Assembly (NCBI GenBank): GCA_002451155.1
Contig: DKBG01000340.1
Location: 14,223 to 32,337 of the forward strand
Length of the DNA: 18,115 nucleotides
Direction of reading: 5' to 3'
Source of the DNA: Ignavibacteria bacterium UBA6906
GTDB lineage: Bacteria; Bacteroidota; Ignavibacteria; UBA10030; UBA6906
The translations under genes were made by a program, and so were the position numbers. Every line of letters begins with the position of its first letter. The first letter of the stretch is position 1. Shown here in pieces: positions 15,135 to 18,115 of the stretch. The notes below the pieces were generated by a model, which worked only from the letters and a program-made list of their open reading frames with translations, was not told where the DNA came from and searched no databases.

Positions 15135-15168
15135 GGAGGTGAGATCAGACCGGGAATGAAGCACCTCC
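15135..15168. repeat. 7-bp inverted repeat between the two radical SAM genes
   Basis: GGAGGTG (15135-15141) and CACCTCC (15162-15168) are perfect complements separated by 20 bases. The left arm is a full-strength Shine-Dalgarno and the right arm reads like the 16S rRNA anti-Shine-Dalgarno, so the stem could hide the former. The 171 bp between the first stop and the second gene's ATG contain no T-run that would make this a terminator. Confidence 0.5.
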
Positions 15169-15233
15169 TGCACAGGGGCTGCTTCGAACGGCTGGTCAAC
15201 GCTGAAGACGCGAACCGTTCTGCCCATCTCTGA
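15156..15233 (+). CDS. Possible 25-residue small ORF between radical SAM genes (tentative)
   Basis: ATG 15156 to TGA 15231-15233 encodes 25 residues beginning MKHLLHRGCFERL and ending RSAHL, with one Cys. A perfect GGAGGTGA precedes it but at 13 bases, which is longer than usual. The right arm of the inverted repeat lies inside codons 3-5. It could be a leader peptide, a small substrate peptide or chance; no family is recognised, and only its position and the strong binding site argue for it. Confidence 0.2.
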   Translation: MKHLLHRGCFERLVNAEDANRSAHL

Positions 15234-15263
15234 GTACTGACGTGGGTTCAGGAGATGCACACC

Positions 15264-16745
15264 ATGAAGATCCTCCTTGTCTGCCCCGAATATCCCGACA
15301 CATTCTGGTCCTTCAAGCACGCGCTTCGATTCGTATCCAAGAAGGCCGGACAGCCTCCCCTCGGTCTCCTGACCGTTGCGTCTCTCCTCCCGGCAGAGTG
15401 GGAGAAACGGCTTGTGGATCTCAACCTCCGTTCGCTCACCGATCAGGAGCTTCACTGGGCCGACTACGTGTTTCTGGGTGGAATGTCTGTCCAGGCGGCA
15501 TCGGCCCGGTCGGTCATTGCGCGCTGTAAGGAGACAGGGACCAGGGTTGTAGCGGGAGGGCCCCTCTTTACTGCCCGGCATGAGGAATTCCAGGGCGTTG
15601 ACCATTTCGTCTTGAACGAGGCGGAGATCACTCTTCCGCTCTTCCTCGAGGACCTGCGACACGGCCAGCCCAAAAATATCTATTCAACTCGCCAGTGGGC
15701 GGACCTGCGCACGACTCCATTGCCCATGTGGGAATTGATCGACCGCCGCAAGTATGCCACAATGAATATCCAGTATTCGCGCGGCTGTCCGTATGATTGC
15801 GAGTTTTGCGACATCACAGTACTCTATGGCCGTGTTCCGCGCACAAAATCGGGTCCGCAGGTTATCGCGGAGCTGGAGGCGTTGTACCGGAGCGGATGGC
15901 GTGAACATGTGTTCTTTGTGGATGACAATTTCATCGGAAACAGAGACAGACTGAAAAGGGAGATCTTGCCCCGGATCATCCGGTGGATGGAGGAAAACCG
16001 GTACCCGTTCTCCCTGGGAACAGAGGCGTCACTCAATCTCTCCGATGATCCCGTGCTGCTGGACCTGATGGTCCGGGCAGGGTTCGAGGAGGTATTCGTC
16101 GGGATAGAAAGTCCGAATGTGGAAAGCCTGGAGGAATGCAAGAAGATACCCAACAAGAACCGGGACCTCATCGCGAGCGTCAAGACGCTCCAGAAGGCCG
16201 GACTTCAGGTTCAGGGCGGATTTATCGTCGGGTTCGATCATGACCCACCGTCGATCTTTGATACTCTGATCCGGTTTATCGAGGAAAGTCGGATCGTCGT
16301 CGCAATGGTCGGGCTTCTCAACGCCCCGGTGAATACCCGGCTCTATAATCGGCTGGGAAAAGAGGAGAGGCTCCTAAAAACGTTTTCAGGGGATAATATG
16401 GACTTCTCGATGAACTTTGTCCCTAAGATGAGCCAGGAAGGACTGATCAGCGGGTACAGAAAAATCCTTGGGACAATCTACTCTCCCAGGGAGTACTACC
16501 AGAGAGTCATTGAATTCCTCAAAACTCATGAACCGCTCCGGAGGCGTGGGACATCCATTCAGGTTGCGCACCTCAGGGCTCTGCTAAAATCAATGGTCCT
16601 GCTGGGGGTTATGGGACAAGGGCGCTTCTACTACTGGAGGCTCTTCTTCTGGTCACTGTTCCGTCGGCCGCGTCATTTCTCCACTGCGATCACCCTCGCC
16701 ATCTATGGGTTCCACTTCCGGCGTGTGTTTGAGCAATACTGCTGA
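15264..16745 (+). CDS. B12-binding radical SAM protein, DUF4070 family (HpnP-like)
   Basis: The protein has 493 residues from ATG 15264, with AGGAG ten bases upstream. ATG 15255 sits only one base behind that site, and MKILLVCPEYPDTFW is the usual N-terminus of the family. Residues about 1-135 form the cobalamin-binding domain (PPLGLLTVASLLP, VDLNLRSL, RVVAGGPLFT, FVLNEAEITLP). The radical SAM core follows, with SRGCPYDCEFCDI giving Cys175, Cys179 and Cys182, then HVFFVDDNFIGNRDRLKREI, LGTEASLNL, VFVGIESPN and LQVQGGFIVGFD. The C-terminal region with IYSPREYYQRV is the DUF4070 part. Hopanoid C-2 methylase HpnP belongs here, but the family is broad and no squalene-hopene cyclase or other hpn gene is in the window. 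A related C-methylation is plausible; the substrate is open. It sits 180 bp behind the first radical SAM gene on the same strand. Confidence 0.9.
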   Translation: MKILLVCPEYPDTFWSFKHALRFVSKKAGQPPLGLLTVASLLPAEWEKRLVDLNLRSLTDQELHWADYVFLGGMSVQAASARSVIARCKETGTRVVAGGPLFTARHEEFQGVDHFVLNEAEITLPLFLEDLRHGQPKNIYSTRQWADLRTTPLPMWELIDRRKYATMNIQYSRGCPYDCEFCDITVLYGRVPRTKSGPQVIAELEALYRSGWREHVFFVDDNFIGNRDRLKREILPRIIRWMEENRYPFSLGTEASLNLSDDPVLLDLMVRAGFEEVFVGIESPNVESLEECKKIPNKNRDLIASVKTLQKAGLQVQGGFIVGFDHDPPSIFDTLIRFIEESRIVVAMVGLLNAPVNTRLYNRLGKEERLLKTFSGDNMDFSMNFVPKMSQEGLISGYRKILGTIYSPREYYQRVIEFLKTHEPLRRRGTSIQVAHLRALLKSMVLLGVMGQGRFYYWRLFFWSLFRRPRHFSTAITLAIYGFHFRRVFEQYC

Positions 16746-16968
16746 CCGAGTGCCTGAAGAGCACACTCAGACAACCCGCCGCAGGGTGACTGATCGGAGG
16801 GAGGCATTGGTGTGCTCCCGCGTGTATTCTGGCGGACGCTGTCCCCCCCCAGGACAAGCAGACACTGGCCGGTACGTTCAGGTGGCCGGAGCTGCCGGGC
16901 TCGGTCGGGCGCCCATGCCGCACCGTCGCTTCCGGTTCACCAGCATTGGTCTCATCCTTGCCTTCGGT
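16746..16968. other. Short convergent intergenic region with an 8-C tract
   Basis: These 223 bp lie between the converging radical SAM and small-protein genes. They hold a run of eight C at 16843-16850. Frames on either side of the tract give no recognisable product. No clear terminator hairpin was seen. Confidence 0.4.
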
Positions 16969-17163
16969 TTATCCCAGTAGCCTGTCAATCACATACCGTT
17001 CATTGGCAATTGCAAGACCTTGAGAAGGGAACCACTTTTCTTCGACTACCCCGGGGCTTCGGCTATTGGTGCAGGAGTACATGATTTGCTGCCCGATCCT
17101 GTCAGACAGCACCGCGATTTCTACGCCACGGTGTGTTGCCTTGGTTGTGGTGGTTTTCTTCAT
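16969..17163 (-). CDS. Small conserved-looking protein of unknown function (64 aa)
   Basis: ATG 17163 (complement) is preceded by AGAGG at a five-base spacing. The 64 residues start MKKTTTTKATHRGVEIAVLS and end VVEEKWFPSQGLAIANERYV, then IDRLLG. The pattern (a GVEI strand, a middle strand with Tyr and a Cys, a WFPSQGLAIANERYVID helix) resembles small single-domain proteins in which a short sheet is followed by one helix. I cannot name the family. There is no signal peptide or membrane segment. It could share a transcript with the TPR gene 176 bp upstream, but it has its own weak promoter candidate. Confidence 0.6.
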   Translation of the reverse strand: MKKTTTTKATHRGVEIAVLSDRIGQQIMYSCTNSRSPGVVEEKWFPSQGLAIANERYVIDRLLG

Positions 17164-17205
17164 GAGCCCCTCTGTGATCCCTGTTGCTGATCGTATGGAT
17201 GATTG

Positions 17206-17234
17206 AGAATAGTGCCGAACGCGGTGAATAGCAA
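17206..17234 (-). promoter_or_regulatory. Weak promoter candidate for the 64-aa protein (TTGCTA-N17-TATTCT)
   Basis: On the minus strand, TTGCTA (complement of 17229-17234) and TATTCT (complement of 17206-17211) are 17 bases apart and about 43 bp before the ATG at 17163. Each box matches the sigma70 consensus at four of six positions. The pattern also fits TTG-N20-TA but lacks the TTTG part. Confidence 0.25.
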
Positions 17235-17339
17235 GAACACTCAGAGACGAGAACATCGGTCCCCTGGATGAAATGGCCGCGTGTGCCAATGAGACGACCG
17301 GGAAAGTCATTCTCCGAAGGGAACAGGCAGCCCTGCCGC

Positions 17340-18086
17340 TCACCGGGGCTCGTCCGTGATCTCCTTGATCAACCCGGCGGCGGAGAGCTGTCTCTGTCGA
17401 TCGCTGGCTAGGAGAATGGGAAGAGACCCTACGAGCTGAAACTCCTCAATCGCGTCCGGGTTGCGATCAAGCTGCATGTAGAGGACCCCGAGTTCGAAGT
17501 GATGCCGGATAACGTTGGGCGCGATAACTATTGCCTCCTTCAGTGCACGCTCAGACTCCTCAAATCCCCCTTCGGGAAGACTGCCCAGAAAGACAGCGGC
17601 CAGCTGCCGCTCGATCCAGCTTACATTGCCGAGCGCCATATAGAATGATCCGAGGATTGAATAGGCAATGTCATCGCCGGGATTGAGCATGATGCCGGTG
17701 TCGAGCTCCTTCTTGATAAGGTGACAGAGTCTGACCTTCGTTTTGCTCCCCTCGAACATCGCAATGTTCCCGAGCGCCGCGGCCCGCCATGTATGTCCTT
17801 CCGATTTTGTTGAGTCTGCTTCGATACAACGGCGCGCAAACGCTTCCGCCTCACGGTAGAGAGCAAGCTTCTGTTCCTGCGGTGCAACATCGGCCCTGCA
17901 TACGTACACGCGGGCGAGCCTCCAGAGTGCATCCGCGGAGTCGGCGGAAGAGTTGAGCGCGGATACATAGAAGACCTCAGCCTGCGGGTACCGGAGGCGG
18001 GCAAATTCCTGATCCCCTTTCTCAAGTAATACTGGCGGGGCGATCGGAAGAACCCAGAGCAGCAGTCCGATCCAGGCGCGCATCAT
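17340..18086 (-). CDS. Exported or membrane-anchored TPR protein resembling the RMDN family
   Basis: The protein has 248 residues. It starts at ATG 18086 (ATG 18083 directly after is equally possible) with a hydrophobic N-terminus (MRAWIGLLLWVLPIAPPVLL) that is a signal peptide or anchor. The rest is a helical tetratricopeptide array: ADALWRLARVYV (51-62), an Ala/Glu-rich helix ending CIEADS (87-92), AALGNIAMFEG (103-113), LNPGDDIAYSILGSFYMALG (134-153), LGSLPEGGFEESERALKEAI (167-186) and HHFELGVLYMQLDRNPDAIE (195-214). The FLGSLPEGGFEE turn and overall spacing are like the regulator-of-microtubule-dynamics (RMDN) type TPR family, which is widespread in Bacteroidota. TPRs mediate protein-protein contacts; no partner is evident. 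Little of its upstream region is inside the window. Confidence 0.82.
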   Translation of the reverse strand: MMRAWIGLLLWVLPIAPPVLLEKGDQEFARLRYPQAEVFYVSALNSSADSADALWRLARVYVCRADVAPQEQKLALYREAEAFARRCIEADSTKSEGHTWRAAALGNIAMFEGSKTKVRLCHLIKKELDTGIMLNPGDDIAYSILGSFYMALGNVSWIERQLAAVFLGSLPEGGFEESERALKEAIVIAPNVIRHHFELGVLYMQLDRNPDAIEEFQLVGSLPILLASDRQRQLSAAGLIKEITDEPR

Positions 18087-18115
18087 AGGGAGTACCCCCG
18101 TTCAAAGATTCAGTC

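Noticed and set aside
14724..15662. 312-codon minus-strand open frame spanning the gap between the radical SAM genes
   Set aside because: It is antisense to two well-recognised enzymes, shows no family resemblance, and its length is explained by GC-rich codon use on the plus strand.
15264..16745. Naming the second radical SAM gene hpnP (hopanoid C-2 methylase)
   Set aside because: The DUF4070 family is much wider than HpnP and no hopanoid gene is visible; only the family name is supported.
16705..17084. Overlapping plus-strand frames (16705-16980, 16812-17084) behind the second radical SAM gene
   Set aside because: Both overlap other coding sequence or the minus-strand small protein, have no ribosome binding site, and give Arg/Pro/Ser-rich sequence typical of chance frames.

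Overview
The window looks like chromosomal DNA from a moderately GC-rich member of the Bacteroidota/Ignavibacteriota (FCB) group. The main evidence is a large secreted protein (9232-11676) ending in a textbook type IX secretion (T9SS) type A sorting domain with a YPNPFNPTT motif, and a second, broken copy of that domain at 3390-3572. Three upstream regions carry a TTG-N20-TAnnTTTG-like arrangement, which matches the promoter pattern known from Bacteroidetes. No rRNA, tRNA, CRISPR array or insertion sequence was seen. Placement below phylum level is not possible from this sequence alone.

Layout. (1) 1-3329, plus strand: a carbohydrate operon made of the 3' end of a GH43 beta-xylosidase/arabinofuranosidase, a uroporphyrinogen-decarboxylase-fold (URO-D/MtaA-like) protein, and a GH105 unsaturated glucuronyl/galacturonyl hydrolase lipoprotein. 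It is followed by about 500 bp of non-coding DNA holding a T9SS sorting-domain remnant. (2) 3797-7373, plus: a promoter, a secreted SdiA-regulated (YjiK-like) beta-propeller protein, and an 861-residue outer-membrane protein with a BamA/TamA-type barrel. The N-terminal half of the latter carries a GDWDRH...DRDQVF signature resembling atypical kinases of the HipA/Fam20/PI4K kind. (3) 7584-8786, minus: a membrane protein of the Pycsar effector family (HD domain plus PycTM/DUF5706). Its HD doublet reads Ile-Asp, and no nucleotide cyclase lies nearby. (4) 9232-11676, plus: a secreted GHL10 (YngK-like) glycoside hydrolase with Fn3-like modules and the T9SS tail.

(5) 12120-16745, plus: a NarL/LuxR-type response regulator, then a 101-residue protein that looks like only the C-terminal half of the same kind of receiver domain. 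This mini-receiver overlaps by one base (TAATG) the start of a B12-binding-type radical SAM protein. A second B12-binding radical SAM protein of the DUF4070 family (to which hopanoid C-2 methylase HpnP belongs) follows after a 180-bp gap containing an inverted repeat and a possible 25-codon ORF. (6) 16969-18086, minus: a 64-residue protein of unknown function and a secreted/anchored TPR protein resembling the RMDN family.

Regions 1 and 4 point to plant-type polysaccharide (xylan/pectin) degradation with export to the cell surface. Region 5 is the least conventional part: a translationally coupled receiver fragment and two radical SAM enzymes whose substrate cannot be read from the sequence.
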